Below, piece by piece: positions 52,285-62,479 of a stretch of 64,000 nucleotides of DNA. The first letter of the stretch is position 1, and every line of letters starts with the position of its first letter. A program made the position numbers and the translations under genes. Where the stretch lies: NCBI GenBank assembly GCA_018806915.1, contig JAGKQI010000100.1:2294001-2358000 (forward strand), read 5' to 3'. Under the pieces are notes generated by a model. That model worked only from the letters and a program-made list of their open reading frames with translations, ran no database searches and was not told the origin of the DNA. This stretch comes from Phytophthora colocasiae (taxonomy: Eukaryota; Oomycota; Peronosporomycetes; Peronosporales; Peronosporaceae).

Positions 52285-54405
52285 ATGCCGCCGCTACGCT
52301 CGTTACTGCTAATGACTGAGGATGCCCCAGTGGAGCTCGCGTTGCTACAGCTGTGGGCAGCTACCGATCTCGATCTCCTTCCATCGGAGCTGTTGGCGAT
52401 GGATGGCAAATGCTGGAGACGTCTGGGGCTGCTGCTCTTCGCGTCCGACAGTTCGTTGGTGCTCGCCCTTGTGGCAGCGTTAGAGCGAGTAGCAACGCGA
52501 AGCTCCGAGCTCAACAACCGGCTCCTTCGACGTGTGTGGCGGTCGCCATGGCGCGAGCATTTGCGTGAGAAGGTGGTGGACTGTCACGCGCGAGTGGAAC
52601 GGGAAGGCATTCGGTCGGAAGGTCTGCGAGATGCAAGGCGGACCGATCTGGTCGCACCCCGGATAGTGCAAATCTTGGTCACGAGTCTTCGAGTGATGTT
52701 GATATCGTCTCATGACGCTGACGACCAGCTCAAGGACGAAGACGAGGGCGAGGAGGCGCCCAAAGTGATGGAAGTGGTGGACCTGCTGCTGTCACTGTCC
52801 ACGACCGTCGAGCGGGCGCCTGCTGTCGCTCAAGCTGCCGCGTTGGGTCTGCAGAGTCTGCTCTCGATGGGTCCACACAGCTTCAGTGCGCTCACGACGA
52901 CGCACATCTGTCGATCGGCAGCCTTGCAGCAGTATGTCATCTGGCTGCTTGGTGAAGATTTTCCTGCTGCTGGTGCAATATCAAACCTTACTGCAGCACC
53001 GCATACGTTGGGAAGGGCAGTAGACGAAGAGCAGAGAGGATGCGAGCACATTTACCTCCAGTTGCTTGTTGCAGCTGCAGCGGTGGCACGTTCAGACGCG
53101 AACGGCCGCAGGGGAGCACGATCTCCTGTCTTTGACGATACTGCAGCCATGTTGCAGATCTGCACGCTTGGTATCGCCAATTCAGACTCGAATATTCAAT
53201 ACTCCGCTTTGTGTCTGCTGTGCTCGCTCCTTGCACTCGATGATGCTTCGTCCAGCGCGTTAAGTAGTTCCATTCGTCTGTCCGGTATCCTCATCTCAAT
53301 TTCTTGGTTACTAAGCCACACAGTCGCTCACGTCGCAGCAATGGCAGCAACAGCATTGGAGTTGATCATCCGCCACTCGCCTCTTAGTGACGTCTTGCGA
53401 GCTGTCATCGAGCAGGGCTGTGTCATCATTTATCGTGCACTGCTGTCGGCCCCTAGTGATGCTGCAGTAGCTGCAAGCTGTCGGAGTCTGCTGAACTGGG
53501 TGACGGACGAGGTGGCGCGGCAGCCCGGAGTCGTAGCAGCGAGCGTGCAGTCGATCCTGAGCTCGACAAACCTCCTGCTACAGAAGAACATTGTGCTCAC
53601 ACTGCAGATCCTGGCGCAGCGCAATGCCGAGATCCACGAAGCTCTGGTAGACCAAGAGTTCAGCTCAGATGCGTTGGTGGGGGCCATTCAGGCGGACGAC
53701 GGCGCAGGCCTGGCAGTCTCGTTATTATCCACTTGCTTGAGCTGCTGTGATAAATGTTCAACGCTGAAGATCCAAGGCGCCAGGGACAGTAAAATATTCG
53801 GCCAGAGTATCAACGAGCGGGAGGAAGAGGGCCAGCCGCTTGACGACGAACGAGACTTCCCAGTTGAGCTCCGGTGCGCAGAAGGAGAAAGCGTCAAGAC
53901 GACTGCAGCTTTACTCCGAGAACACTGCAACCTCCTTCGTGGCCGGAAAGGTGAGAATCCAGAGGACGGGAACAGTCTTATCGTTGTCAGACTTGATAAG
54001 TTTCGGGCTGTGATCGTCCAACGTTTCATTGATCTGCTGTCAATGACTCAACAGGACGCAGTGAATGCTCTAGCAGACCTCCAGAGCTTCTCAACGCTGC
54101 AGGAGCTGCTTCTCCTTGCCAATACAGTGGGGTCTGCAAAGTGCTGGCACACGACAACGTCTGCTACGTGTCGGATCATGACAGCTTCGAACTGGTTGGA
54201 CATTTTCCACTTTGCTTCAACGGAAGTTCGCCATCCAACACTTGTGCTGCGGTGTATTCGCTTCGCCCTCCAACTGCACAGCTCCCTGGGTCCACGCGAC
54301 ACGAAACAGTCACAAGTCGATCCAGTTGACCAGGAACGCACAGACTTGGCTTCAGCACTCAAAACGGCAGCTATTCAGCTGAGCCATGAACTCTTCCTCG
54401 GCTAA
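52285..54405 (+). CDS. Helical-repeat (ARM/HEAT-like) protein of unknown function
   Basis: The single-exon gene of 706 residues starts at ATG 52285 (MPPLRSLLLMTEDAPVELAL). Almost the entire protein is alternating amphipathic helices in repeat-like units (VMEVVDLLLSLSTTVERAPA, IQYSALCLLCSLLALDDASS, VAHVAAMAATALELIIRHSP, NIVLTLQILAQRNAEIHEAL), typical of an alpha-solenoid. The C-terminal third (ELRCAEGESVKTTAALLREH, FRAVIVQRFIDLLSMTQQDA) could hold a BTB/BACK-like segment, but this is uncertain. Its stop at 54403-54405 is six bases before a foldback transposon. Confidence 0.7.
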   Translation: MPPLRSLLLMTEDAPVELALLQLWAATDLDLLPSELLAMDGKCWRRLGLLLFASDSSLVLALVAALERVATRSSELNNRLLRRVWRSPWREHLREKVVDCHARVEREGIRSEGLRDARRTDLVAPRIVQILVTSLRVMLISSHDADDQLKDEDEGEEAPKVMEVVDLLLSLSTTVERAPAVAQAAALGLQSLLSMGPHSFSALTTTHICRSAALQQYVIWLLGEDFPAAGAISNLTAAPHTLGRAVDEEQRGCEHIYLQLLVAAAAVARSDANGRRGARSPVFDDTAAMLQICTLGIANSDSNIQYSALCLLCSLLALDDASSSALSSSIRLSGILISISWLLSHTVAHVAAMAATALELIIRHSPLSDVLRAVIEQGCVIIYRALLSAPSDAAVAASCRSLLNWVTDEVARQPGVVAASVQSILSSTNLLLQKNIVLTLQILAQRNAEIHEALVDQEFSSDALVGAIQADDGAGLAVSLLSTCLSCCDKCSTLKIQGARDSKIFGQSINEREEEGQPLDDERDFPVELRCAEGESVKTTAALLREHCNLLRGRKGENPEDGNSLIVVRLDKFRAVIVQRFIDLLSMTQQDAVNALADLQSFSTLQELLLLANTVGSAKCWHTTTSATCRIMTASNWLDIFHFASTEVRHPTLVLRCIRFALQLHSSLGPRDTKQSQVDPVDQERTDLASALKTAAIQLSHELFLG

Positions 54406-54411
54406 CAGTTA

Positions 54412-55325
54412 CAGTGCGCGCCAAATCGATAGGACCCCCCCTGAAAATGCCCATAACTCAGTCAGTTTTTATCATTTTAAGTTGCGGTTTTGACAGTAGA
54501 TCCATAACACGGTAAGAAAGGACCTACGGGCGTTTGTTTTAGCGTTTTTGCACCCTAAAGTATGGCTCCCCATATTAAAAACTGTTTTTTGCCAAACGAC
54601 ACAATTTAGGACCCCATGCTTCAATACAAATCCCTATACTAAATAAAACCCCACTCAAAATGATATGACTGGGGATTTGTATGGGGACATGTTCTAAACC
54701 TAAACCTCTGTAGAGTGAAGGTGGGTGGATGTAGCATGACTCAGAATTACACAGAACATTGATAATAGATAAGTGCATATTTGGTAGAGATCATATATGC
54801 TTTAGAGAGTTCTTATGCAAGGAATCGACATTATTATTTTGTCTCTAACATTTGAACGCATTTTGACTATGATTTGCTATAAAACAGCCACTAAATGACT
54901 GATTGTTAAAGTGCCAGCAATTACTTTGTAACTCTCTGCCAATGGTTATGGCCTTTCTACCAAATATGCACTTATCTATTATCAATGTTCTGTGTAATTC
55001 AGAGTCATGATACATGCACTCACCTTCACTCTACAGAGGTTTAGAACATGTCCCCATACAAATCCCCAGTCATATCATTTTGAGCGGGTTTTATTTAGTA
55101 TAGGGATTTGTATTGAAGCATGGGGGTCCTAAATTGTGTCGTTTGGCAAAAAACAGTTTTTTGTATGGGAGCCATACTTTAGGGTGCAAAAACGCTAAAA
55201 CAAACGCCCGTAGGTCCTTTCTTACCGTGTTATGAATCTACTGTCAAAACCGCAACTTAAAATGATAAAAACTGACTGAGTTATGGGCATTTTCAGGGGG
55301 GGTCCTATCGATTTGGCGCGCACTG
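54412..55325. mobile_element. 914-bp foldback transposon immediately after a stop codon
   Basis: Two near-perfect inverted arms (about 54412-54787 and 54957-55325) begin with CAGTGCGCGCCAAATCGATA and are flanked by TA at 54410-54411 and 55326-55327. They read through GGACCCCCCCTGAAAATGCC and CATAACTCAGTCAG on both sides. The loop is about 170 bp. There is no transposase. CAGTG ends with TA duplication fit a Tc1/mariner-type derivative. The arms differ only at scattered bases, so the element is young. Confidence 0.92.
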
Positions 55326-55401
55326 TAGTACTGTACCAGTACTGTAGCAATAGTAAACAAGGAACACACACACACATACTTTGAGAATCAGCATCGTTCA
55401 T

Positions 55402-56049
55402 CTACTTGAACAGTCCTGCCACTGTATCATAAGTGCTGCTCCATAGTTTGACCACAGACGAAGAGGCTTCGGCTGCCATTTTCTCATCAATGTCGACACC
55501 CACGTGGACGTTCTCGTCCAGTCGCTGTTGTCTCCTCCGAGCTAGTCTTGAGGCTCCAGGGGACGTCTTCGGCGTCTCCTCCATCTCCAGCCTCTTGCCC
55601 ATCTCGTTCTCCACTATACTCGTCAGTTCTACTAGTCGGTCCTCCAGCCACACCACTTGACTCTCCAGGTACTCGAAGCGAGCCTCCACCTCCCGCTCTT
55701 CCTTCAGCTGCAGCTCCTTCTGTTTGGCCTCTTTGACTCGTGCGCTGGCTGCTGAACGCGAGTACTCGAGAGATGCAACGCCTAAAGCCACAGAGAAGAT
55801 GAGCAGCTCTCCCACTAAGTCCGCGCCCTGTTCCACCGCCTGGTCTGCTGGCAAAGGCTTGATCGTGTAGTTGGAGATGCCTCGGAAGCCCATGTGAAGC
55901 TTCATACTCAGTCGATGCTGCTGTTGCCCGAGACGCCCGCACACGGCATTAAGCAGCGGGTGGACCTTGGAGCGAGACTTGACCACGCGAGCCAGGGGCT
56001 TCGTCAGTGTGCGGGCCACCAGGCCGCCCAACTTGATCATAGGCAGCAT
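55402..56049 (-). CDS. OPA3: OPA3-family protein
   Basis: The 215-residue product starts at ATG 56049 (MLPMIKLGGLVARTLTKPLA), the start that matches the OPA3 N-terminus. An open frame further upstream lacks an ATG. Conserved features include FRGISNYTIKPLPADQAVEQ with GADLVGELLIFSVALGVASL (membrane-associated helix), then a coiled coil (ARFEYLESQVVWLEDRLVEL) and a basic tail (RLARRRQQRLDENV). OPA3 proteins reside in mitochondria or peroxisomes and affect organelle structure; the precise role is unclear. The gene follows ZNG1 on the same strand, 112 bp away. Confidence 0.85.
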   Translation of the reverse strand: MLPMIKLGGLVARTLTKPLARVVKSRSKVHPLLNAVCGRLGQQQHRLSMKLHMGFRGISNYTIKPLPADQAVEQGADLVGELLIFSVALGVASLEYSRSAASARVKEAKQKELQLKEEREVEARFEYLESQVVWLEDRLVELTSIVENEMGKRLEMEETPKTSPGASRLARRRQQRLDENVHVGVDIDEKMAAEASSSVVKLWSSTYDTVAGLFK

Positions 56050-56161
56050 GGTCGCGGAGCCCCAGGTGTTGCGTCCCGTTGACCTACTATTGCGATTTGG
56101 TCTGAACAAAAATTAGTCTGTCTCAAAATTTTATGTGACGCAAAAGTGCTACATTTACATG

Positions 56162-57328
56162 TTAATTGCCACTGACAATGCAGCTTCGTAGACCTGCCTC
56201 TAGCTCGCTCTTGCGCAAGTGAAGACCGATGAAAACCACCTGCGTAACGCGTCCATCCTTGCCGCTGAGCTCGTCCTCCGCCCACTTTTCGTCCGAAGCA
56301 TATACCTCGAAGAGCTCGTGCACCGCTTGCAGAATGAACTTGTTCGGCTCGCCTGCAATTGCAACAACACCCTTCACGCGGAAAAGTTTTTGCCGTGTAG
56401 CAGCTTCAGACCCTGGTTTAATCTCTGCGATCTCTTCTTCGTCTTGCTCCCACAGTAGCTCTCCAAGCCACCTCTCCAACTTATCGTGATCCAACGGGCC
56501 GTCCCGAATCCTCACACAAGTCGTCTGCATGCCGCCTGTGTGGGTCGAGTGGTCGTGGTGCTCGTCACTACTGCAGTTCTCATGCGTCTGATCCTCTTGT
56601 CTTTTGTGCAGCAGCGTATGCAGCTCCTTCTCCACTTGTTCTGCCCTGCTGGTCGTGAAGCTCTTGATGTTGAGAATGTCGTCCAGATCGACTCGAGACC
56701 TCTCTGTCCATCTGACACTAGCGATACCGTTAACCTGCACCACCTTCTGCTTGATAGCTTCTCTCTGCTTCGTATCAGGCACCAGATCTCCCTTATTCAG
56801 TAAAATACGATCAGCATAGGCCAATTGCGCCGAAGCTTCTCTCTGTGTATCTGGATGTTTCAAATGGAAGTCCAAACGAGGAGCGTCCACCAACGTCACG
56901 ATGCCGTCAAGAAAGATACGCCCTTCCAGCTCGTCATCCACCCAAAAGATGCTAGCGACTTTGCCAGGGTCCGCCATACCCGTAGTTTCCACCAGGATGT
57001 AGTCGAATCGGTCCCTTCTCTCCAGTAGCTTCTCCAACGTGTTCACTAGGTCACTACGCACAGAGCAACAGACGCAGCCATTGCTGAGCTCATAGAATCC
57101 GTCCATGACGTCTCCAGCCCCGTCCTTAGCCACAAGGCTCTCCACGCCGATCTCATCGCCGAACTCGTTCTCAATGACAGCGATGCGCTTGCCGTGAGGT
57201 GCGGATAGGATATATTTGAGCAGCGTCGTCTTGCCTGCACCCAGGAACCCAGAGAGGATCGTCACGGGGATCAACGGCAGCGCAGCGGCCGGTTCTAGCG
57301 CGGGAGGCGCGTCATCCAGAAGTTCCAT
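56162..57328 (-). CDS. CobW/ZNG1-type zinc-metallochaperone GTPase
   Basis: The single-exon gene of 388 residues starts at ATG 57328. GTPase motifs are Walker A (LSGFLGAGKTTLLKYIL), the metal-binding GCVCC motif (ELSNGCVCCSVRSDLV), ETTGMADPGKV (switch/Walker B region) and NKGD guanine specificity (RILLNKGDLV). A His-rich loop (SSDEHHDHSTHTGGM) between the GTPase and C-terminal CobW domains (KLFRVKGVVAIAGEPNKFIL) suggests zinc binding. Family members deliver Zn to client proteins. It is divergent to the kinase gene with a 213-bp shared upstream region. Confidence 0.9.
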   Translation of the reverse strand: MELLDDAPPALEPAAALPLIPVTILSGFLGAGKTTLLKYILSAPHGKRIAVIENEFGDEIGVESLVAKDGAGDVMDGFYELSNGCVCCSVRSDLVNTLEKLLERRDRFDYILVETTGMADPGKVASIFWVDDELEGRIFLDGIVTLVDAPRLDFHLKHPDTQREASAQLAYADRILLNKGDLVPDTKQREAIKQKVVQVNGIASVRWTERSRVDLDDILNIKSFTTSRAEQVEKELHTLLHKRQEDQTHENCSSDEHHDHSTHTGGMQTTCVRIRDGPLDHDKLERWLGELLWEQDEEEIAEIKPGSEAATRQKLFRVKGVVAIAGEPNKFILQAVHELFEVYASDEKWAEDELSGKDGRVTQVVFIGLHLRKSELEAGLRSCIVSGN

Positions 57329-57541
57329 GTGTTGCGTTCTGGATGCGGAATTGCAGAGTGATGGTTGATTCGTACTTTAAAAAGGATGATCGTACTTAGT
57401 CGCATATATATGGAACGTAAACGTTATGTGCACCACACCACGAAACGAAAATCCAACGTCTAAAAAGCTCTCAAACGGTCAAAAGGGGAAGAAGCCGTAA
57501 GAAGCTGCTGCGGATCTGGAGGGAACGAGCCGCTGCGAACG

Positions 57542-59365
57542 ATGGTCAAGAAAGTCGGTACGTCTGTCTGGCAACGTCTGGCTGTATATGCAATTGCAAG
57601 GCGGTTCGGTTGGTTCTTGTGAGCCTTACGTTGTTGATTGATTGCCAATAGGGAAGTACGAGATCGGCAAGACGCTAGGTGAAGGAACCTTCGGAAAGTG
57701 AGTCCCTTCCCTCTCTGCTACGATATAAAAATAATAAAAGAGAACTGACAGCATATATTAATTTGTACAGAGTCAAGTATGCCGTGAACACGGAGACGGA
57801 CGAGCGTGTGGCTATTAAGGTGCTGGACAAGGAAAAGATCCAGAAGCAGAACATGGGTGCTCAGATCAAGAAGGAGATCTCTATCATGAAGATGGTGCGC
57901 CACAAGCACGTCGTGGTGCTCAAGGAGGTGCTAGCCAGTCGCACCAAGGTCCGTTTGTTATTTTTTTTTCGAAGGAATATTCCCCCCCCATATCTTGGGA
58001 ATAATGACTGGTGTTGACATCATTTATCGTTTTCTCTAGATCTTCATTGTTCTCGAGCTGATCACGGGTGGCGAGTTGTTTGACAAGATCGTGAGCGAAG
58101 GAAGGCACGTGATTCTTGACCCTCTGCTCAACGGCGGAATATCCACGGTGCACGGGATGGTGCAGGATACATTTCTGACTCATTGTTGATCGTCCCGATT
58201 CCTTTTGCACTTTTCAGATTTAGCGAGGAGACGGCGCGCTTTTATTTCCGCCAGCTTGTGGACGGCGTCCAGTACTGCCATGAGAACGGCGTCTGCCATC
58301 GCGACCTGAAGCCGGGTATGCCATTTTTGGTGTGTTTTTTTCTGTCATGAGCAGCTAGCTAATTTTTGTACTGCAGAGAACTTGCTGCTGGATGAGAATG
58401 GAGACCTGAAGATCTCTGACTTTGGTCTGTCGGCGCTGTATGAGGGCGGAGGCCCGGACGGCCCCGAAAGCTCGCGTGCGTCACTGTTGCACACGACGTG
58501 CGGTACGCCCAACTACGTGGCCCCCGAAGTCCTTGCCGACAAGGGTTATGACGGACGAGCTGCTGATGTGTGGTCGATGGGTGTTATCCTGTACGTCCTG
58601 TTGGCTGGTTTCTTGCCGTTCGACGAACCCACCATGTCGGCGTTGTTCCGCAAGATCCAGAAGGCCGAGTTCTCGTACCCGAGCTGGTTCACTCCGCGCG
58701 TGAAAGCGCTGCTGAACCGGATTCTAGTGCCGGATCCGGAAACTCGAATTACGATCAAGGAAATCCTGCAAGACGAATGGTTCGTGAACGCGAACGGCTC
58801 CGATGAGCAGGTGGCCCCAGCTTCTGGCCCTGGCACGATCAGCGCAGAGTTGGCTGCCGCTCCAGTGCCCAGCCCCGTTGACCATATGACGATTAAGCCT
58901 AGCCAGGCTGACTTGGATGCTGCCATCCTGGAACACCAGGACGAGGTCAACTCGGGCAAGAAGGAGAAGCAGGATGGTGGCTTGAAGGTGATGAACGCGT
59001 TCGACCTGATCAACATGTGCGGCGGAATGGCTCTGAACCGCATGTTCCAGAGCAACGATGAGAAGCGGGTAAAGCGGTCGACGCAGTTCACGTCAACCAT
59101 CCCGGCGGCGAGCATCATGACTCGCCTAACGGGCCACTTGGAGAGCCTCCACTGCGAGATCAACGTGGAGAACTCATCCAAGGTGAAGGCTGTGTTGCAG
59201 ACCCCCAAGGGTGCTGTGGGTGTGGTGATCCAGATCTTCATGCTCGCGGACAGCCTCCACCTGGTGGAGGTGCGTCGTGGTAAGGGCGATATCTTCGAGT
59301 ACCACAAGTTCTACACGCAGTTGAACGAGCAGATGAAGGATCTGATCGCGGACGGCAGCAGCTAA
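57542..59365 (+). CDS. CIPK/SnRK3-like Ser/Thr kinase with NAF motif
   Basis: Six exons (57542-57557, 57652-57697, 57771-57948, 58040-58104, 58218-58315, 58377-59365) give 463 residues. The intron 58105-58217 has a GC donor; the others are GT-AG. Kinase motifs are [16 protein letters not shown] (glycine loop), [10 protein letters not shown] (lysine), [16 protein letters not shown] (HRD), [10 protein letters not shown] (DFG), [12 protein letters not shown] and [19 protein letters not shown]. The C-terminus has a NAF/FISL-like motif ([19 protein letters not shown]), the CBL-binding autoinhibitory signal of CIPK kinases, and a PPI-like segment ([20 protein letters not shown]). Calcium-sensor-linked signalling is predicted. 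Confidence 0.88.
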
Positions 59366-59554
59366 GCTTGGTGTTCCAGGAAGCGATAACAAGTGTGTGT
59401 TGTGCTGTTTCATGCAGCCCAGGAAAGCCCTCTCTTTTCATCTTTCTTGTACTAGTGAGAATACACATACGACACGCTAGTGAACAGTTTGCGTTGCCAC
59501 CTTGTTGTTGTTAGCCATATATTTCCTATGTGCAAGACAGACACAAGAGGCAGA

Positions 59555-60545
59555 TTAGACGATTTCTGCTTGAGTAGGCTTCTTCGTCGGCGCTGAGCCA
59601 CCGAGCGCACCACCCAACCCCCCACCAAGAGCCAAGCCACCGATCGTGGACATGATCGACGAGCCAGCAGACGTGCTGAAGGCGCCCAAGGCACCCTGGG
59701 ACATCAGTGACTGCATCTTCTGCTTGGCATCCTTCTTGCACCTCGTGTAGCCGATGATATTAGCACCACTGAGAGCCACAGCAACGATGACGATCAATGC
59801 CCACTCGACGTTGAACTTAAGTACGGCAATGATCAGCAGCATGACCCAAAGCGCCGGTGCGCCGTAGAGTCCCGTCCAGAAGACACGCGAGTCCAATGGG
59901 TCGATCTCCGTCATATCTTCGTGGGACTCGAACACCCACTCACTTGTGCCGTCTTCATTGATCTTGTTCCACCAGCGTAGACCCACTAGAAGCCTTCCCG
60001 TCACATTCTACCGAGCAGTAGAGTAGTTAGATTTACCGTAGTATAAAAGGTTTTAGAATCCTCTCAATGTCGCACCTTGACTGTCCAGAAGTCAAACGCC
60101 AGCAAGAGGATGCAAACCACAAAGATGAAGACGAAGTTACTGATGAAGATACTGCCGAACATGTACAGGAACAGCGCCAATGCCTACAAAAAAATAATTC
60201 ACAGGTTAGCGAAGTATTTATTCCCCATTCCTCAGAGTGTTATGGAGTCTTTGAACCTTAAAGAAGAGGTGGAAGAAGGCAGCAACTGGATGTTTAGCAC
60301 TAGTCACCGTCTTCCGCATGGACGTAAGTCTGGAACCATACAAAACGCTAGTCAGATAATAATAATAAAAAAAAATGCTGTTTGATTCCCACGTACAGCG
60401 CCTCTTTATCGTTAGCTTTGGGACTGGCGGCCGTCTTAGGGCCAATGGACTTCTCCGTAGAGGCAGCAGCACTAGGTGTCCGCGTGTCTGGCTCGACGCT
60501 GATGAACTCGAGCTCTTCCTGCGGCTTCTTGTCCTCGGCCATCAT
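59555..60545 (-). CDS. TVP23-like Golgi membrane protein
   Basis: Exons 60545-60397, 60329-60257, 60183-60076 and 60007-59555 sum to 260 codons. ATG 60545 (a second ATG follows directly) opens an acidic, Pro/Ser-rich cytosolic N-terminus. The TVP23/FAM18 core has four hydrophobic helices (HPVAAFFHLFFK, ALALFLYMFGSIFISNFVFI, GAPALWVMLLIIAVLKFNVE, ALIVIVAVALSGANIIGYTR) and the signature GRLLVGLRWWNKINEDGTSE. TVP23 proteins act in late-Golgi vesicle traffic. The tail is Gly/Ala-rich. It converges on the kinase gene. Confidence 0.87.
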
Positions 60546-60685
60546 GGTGACGTAGAGCTTTTCAGTTCGGTTGTGAAATGACACAGTTGTTGGGACAGAA
60601 AATGGGAAATAGCAACACTGATTGGGTAAAACTACTTTTGAAGGAATGGAGTGTTTCACTCTGTCCTGCTACAACTGTCCCTTCC

Positions 60686-62226
60686 TTATTTCGTCTTGGA
60701 CACTTGGATGATGGAGCTCTTCGTGTGGATGCAGGAAATGACTTCGGCAATGAAAGGAGCCACAGAAAGAGTCACGATCTTGGGGGAAACTTCGTCTGAG
60801 TTCAGGTGCACTGGGATCGTATTGGTAGTCACCAACTTGTCCAACTCCTTGCAGCTCTGCAGCGTTTGCATGGCCTGTAGATGAAGAAACAAACGTCAGA
60901 CAAACTTCATCAATACAACGCAAAGCAGCGAGCAACAGTTCAACGTACGTGAGCAGAGTAACGAGCGTGCACAGCGAAGGCTGACACGGTCTTTGCTCCG
61001 TTGGCCTTCAGCACCTTGGCCGTTTTCACCAGCGTCGAGCCGGTGTCCACCAAAGTATCCACGACAATGCAGTCCTTGCCCTCCACGTCGCCCACCAGCT
61101 CGCCAGGCTGGTCCTCATCAAGCTGGTGCTTGCGAATCACAAAGGCCAGCGGCACAAACTCGTCGATTGTTCGCGACAGAGTGTCACGGAACATGGCTGC
61201 ACGGTTCACAGCAGCCGAGTGCGGCGCCACAACGATCGGATTGCCCAGACTCTGCTCCGAGAAGTACACTGCACCAACAGGAAAAGCCTGGAGGTTGTCG
61301 ACCTGTAATCCATTCCAGGCAGCGGTTAGTATACTGTATCCGCCTTCAATCGGTTGCATCAGGCCAACGTACCGGGATCTGCGGCTTGAAAAAGCCCTCG
61401 ATCTGCGCGCTGTGAAGATCCACTGACACCACGTGGTCCACACCCATAGTCTCCAACATGCGAGCAATGTCCTAGGCATCGATACAAAGTCTAATTAGCC
61501 CTCTATTCATGAACACGCTATTGACACTGTTCCTCACGGCAGCTGCAATGGGCTCGCGACTCTTGTGCATCAGATCCATACGGGCGTAGCCGTAGAACGG
61601 GATCACAGCCGTAATACTCTTAGCCGACGCCCGGCGCATGGCTGAAATCGACAACAACAGCTCCATCAGACTGCAATAGCAGCAACAAGTTAGTTCTCTT
61701 GTCATTTCACCCTCCACACACTGACTGACTCACCGATCCACAGTTGTAGTGGAGCTGATGATGTACACGCGCTTGCCACGCACGTTCTCCTTGACTGTAA
61801 TGCTGGTCTCTCCATCGTTGTAGTTCTTGACCTCCATGTCGTTCAGTTCGACCCCCAAGTAGCTGGCGATCTCGTCGGCGATGGGCGTATCCGCCACCTT
61901 AAAGAGCTTCATGGACTTGGCGGCGCTGGGGTTCATCTTACCCTTGTAGAAGTGCCAGTGCTTGGTGGTTGTGTTCGGATACCACTCGCCCTTCTGTCCT
62001 TTGGCTACGTTCGTCTCCTTGCCAGCATCCGCCAGAGCCGTCGACAGTTCCGCACGAGACGACAAACCGCCACCCAACAGTCCACAGGCGCCTGCAGCAG
62101 CGAAAGCCACGGTACGCGAGCTGCTGAGCATACGAAGGCGGTTCTATTGCAGTAATTTATCAGGAGCAAAGGTCAGTTAAAAGGGCAACAAGACAGGTCC
62201 ATTTGAGGCTCGCAAGTACATACCAT
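60686..62226 (-). CDS. Ribose-phosphate pyrophosphokinase (PRPP synthetase)
   Basis: Exons 62226-62224 (just ATG), 62143-61734, 61670-61538, 61471-61373, 61302-60949 and 60874-60686 sum to 395 codons. If the ATG-only exon is wrong, translation could start at ATG 62131. The N-terminus looks like a mitochondrial presequence ([20 protein letters not shown]). Catalytic motifs include [58 protein letters not shown] and the PRPP-binding loop ([20 protein letters not shown]). The enzyme makes PRPP from ATP and ribose-5-phosphate for nucleotide synthesis. Confidence 0.9.
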
Positions 62227-62479
62227 CGTGGCTTCCAGGCTGGTAATGTAGGAGGTCCAATAAAAAATGAAAAATTATATGTGGTATACATCTAATTTTG
62301 TGACCCACCTCAAGATACCTCTGTGACGTGAGATAGCTTCTTTTTTGTATGTCGCTTTAGGGAGATGGGACGTCACCCTTCGAACGGTTGGTGCCAAGAG
62401 GAAACGCCCTCCCTAATAACAAGAAGAAGAAGCTCCTTGTTAGGTGTAGGTCGACGTGGACGAGAGCTCCAGCCCCATC

